The notes under the pieces: model-generated
What the model saw: only the letters and a program-made list of their open reading frames with translations
What the model was told of the DNA's origin: nothing
Databases searched by the model: none
Translations under genes and position numbers: made by a program
Shown here: positions 13,675 to 14,712 of the stretch, in pieces
Numbering within the stretch: the stretch's first letter is position 1
Layout: each line of letters starts with the position of its first letter
Source of the DNA: Deltaproteobacteria bacterium
Lineage (GTDB): Bacteria > Desulfobacterota > BSN033 > UBA1163
DNA length: 14,712 nucleotides
Direction of reading: 5' to 3'
Assembly: GCA_016875255.1 (NCBI GenBank)
Contig: VGRU01000068.1
Span: forward strand, 1-14,712

Positions 13675-13741
13675 TATTTTCTCCTTCTTTAAAATCTTGA
13701 TCTATTCATAACAATTTAGCGGTTTGAAATAAACTTTTTAA

Positions 13742-13846
13742 AATCCCTCCCAGCCTCCCTTTGCCAAAGGGAGGAGAAAATATTTCCCCCTTTTGACTCG
13801 CCGCGCATGCGCTGGCGCAGCGGGCAAAGGGAGATGAAGGGGGATT
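13742..13846. repeat. 105-bp palindromic repeat
   Basis: AATCCCTCCCAG near 13742 and its continuation to 13764 are matched in reverse complement by 13824-13846 (ending AAGGGGGATT). Inside are a hairpin CCTCCCTTT-GCC-AAAGGGAGG (13754-13774) and a G+C-rich palindrome around GCGCATGCGC. It lies between the divergent macrodomain and MFS genes. Confidence 0.6.
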
Positions 13847-13939
13847 AGATAACCTTTTTTAAAGGGTTTAATTATTACAATTTATCCATATCAAAAAAAG
13901 GTTGACTTCGTCAATACAGCGGAGTTAAGGTCAAAAACG

Positions 13940-14712
13940 ATGAAACCGATTCACTACGGTTGGGTCATTGTCGGAGTGGGCGTTCTCGTGAAGATGGCAG
14001 GTCTGGGGTTTGGCCGTTTTGCCTATCCCATGCTACTTCCCAGCATGAGAGAGTCCCTTCGATTCAACTACTTCGAGATGGGGCTTCTGAGCGGAGGCAT
14101 CCTGATGGGATACCTCCTTTTTTCTTTGATTGGTGGAATTCTGGCAACACGATTTGGCTCCAAAAAAGTTGTTATCGCCTCATTGTTATGCGGAACAATC
14201 TCCATGTTCTTTATCAGCAGGCTGTCAGAATTTATTCCTCTTCTCTTCTTTACTTTTGCCATGGGAGGCGCTGCAGGAGGAGCTCATATCTCCATGACCA
14301 CTCTGCCCATGACATGGTTTGGAAAAGAGAGATTGGGCGGTGCATTAGGGATTGTGACAGGGGGAACAGGAGTTGGCATTATCATCACAGGCCTTCTGCT
14401 TCCCTATCTCCTCTCCACTCTGGGCGGGGAGGCATGGAGGGAGTGTTGGTCTCTTCTGGCCTTGATTACTTTTTGGGTCGGTATTATTTCATCCATTTTT
14501 TTAAAAGAGAAACCATCTCGTACGGATCCCCCTTTGCTCAAGGTGGACCAAGGGAGCAGTTCAGGATCAATCGGGACCAGAGGAGGCGGCCTCACACTTC
14601 CGGCGATCTTTCTTGTCTATTTCATCTTTGGGTTGGCCTATAATATCTATGTGACTTATTTTGTCGCCTTTCTTGTAGGAGAGGTCCGATTGGCAGAGGG
14701 GACCGCCGGATT
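13940..14712 (+). CDS. MFS transporter, 5' part
   Basis: The frame from ATG 13940 stays open to the right edge, so only the first 257 residues are seen. It begins MKPIHYGWVIVGVGVLVK and then FGRFAYPMLLPSMRESL, typical of the first helix and loop of YbfB/YjiJ-like major facilitator permeases. At least six hydrophobic helices follow. LATRFGSKKV is the loop between helices 2 and 3 of the family, and the long polar linker (EKPSRTDPPLLKVDQGS) is the usual centre between the two six-helix halves. The substrate is unknown. GGAG and AAGG stand before the start. A small stem TTGAC-TTC-GTCAA (13902-13914) in the leader may be a regulatory site. Confidence 0.85.
   Translation, partial: MKPIHYGWVIVGVGVLVKMAGLGFGRFAYPMLLPSMRESLRFNYFEMGLLSGGILMGYLLFSLIGGILATRFGSKKVVIASLLCGTISMFFISRLSEFIPLLFFTFAMGGAAGGAHISMTTLPMTWFGKERLGGALGIVTGGTGVGIIITGLLLPYLLSTLGGEAWRECWSLLALITFWVGIISSIFLKEKPSRTDPPLLKVDQGSSSGSIGTRGGGLTLPAIFLVYFIFGLAYNIYVTYFVAFLVGEVRLAEGTAG

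Noticed and set aside
13960..14643. Plus-strand frame of 227 codons inside the MFS region
   Set aside because: The frame beginning at 13940 gives a clear MFS protein with membrane helices. The other frame is arginine-, serine- and histidine-rich shadow sequence.
1..14712. CRISPR arrays, tRNA or rRNA genes
   Set aside because: No regularly spaced direct repeats of CRISPR size and no tRNA T-loop with acceptor end or rRNA segment were seen on reading both strands.

Overview
The window looks like a piece of the chromosome of a Gram-negative, probably anaerobic bacterium. A Desulfobacterota (deltaproteobacterial) relative is my best guess. This is inferred from the lipid A and heptose genes, the cobalamin-binding radical SAM protein, the probable selenoprotein, the periplasmic and lipoprotein signals, and the many small palindromic intergenic elements. 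No rRNA or tRNA is present to test it.

Positions 1-2700 (plus strand) hold an envelope block: the 3' part of an lpxH-like UDP-2,3-diacylglucosamine hydrolase, gmhB (heptose bisphosphate phosphatase), a Trm112-like zinc peptide and an lpxL/htrB-like acyltransferase. Repeats sit between these genes. A 16-bp tandem repeat joins lpxH to gmhB and supplies the gmhB start codon. A 203-bp palindromic element supplies the gmhB stop codon. A second, MITE-like element precedes lpxL.

Positions 2827-5127 (minus strand) are a compact five-gene operon with a good sigma70-type promoter. Its first gene is the main discovery. It encodes a secreted rhodanese-domain protein whose frame is crossed by two TGA codons, exactly where rhodanese relatives carry Cys-x-Cys. 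Beyond the TGAs the frame continues with a complete rhodanese C-terminus and ends in a 4-bp overlap with the next gene (DUF547). A hairpin of SECIS type follows the TGAs. This is best read as a Sec-x-Sec (UAU) selenoprotein. Two unknown proteins and a YajD-like HNH nuclease follow.

Positions 5148-8697 (plus strand) hold an FAD/NAD(P) oxidoreductase divergent from that operon and closed by a strong terminator, then a lipoprotein gene followed by a B12-binding radical SAM gene.

Positions 8698-13120 are an accessory region. A two-promoter leader drives a three-gene overlapping operon (a TIGR04255 family protein, a small protein with one possible membrane segment, and a protein with a TQDCD motif). 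Then comes what looks like a remnant integron cassette array without an integrase: a HEPN-like gene, a small membrane protein and an amber-interrupted gene, separated by attC-like sites. Two ungapped 59-bp repeats (48/59 identical) flank these cassettes.

Positions 13132-14712 hold a macrodomain (ADP-ribose hydrolase family) gene on the minus strand, another palindromic repeat, and the start of an MFS transporter that runs off the right edge.
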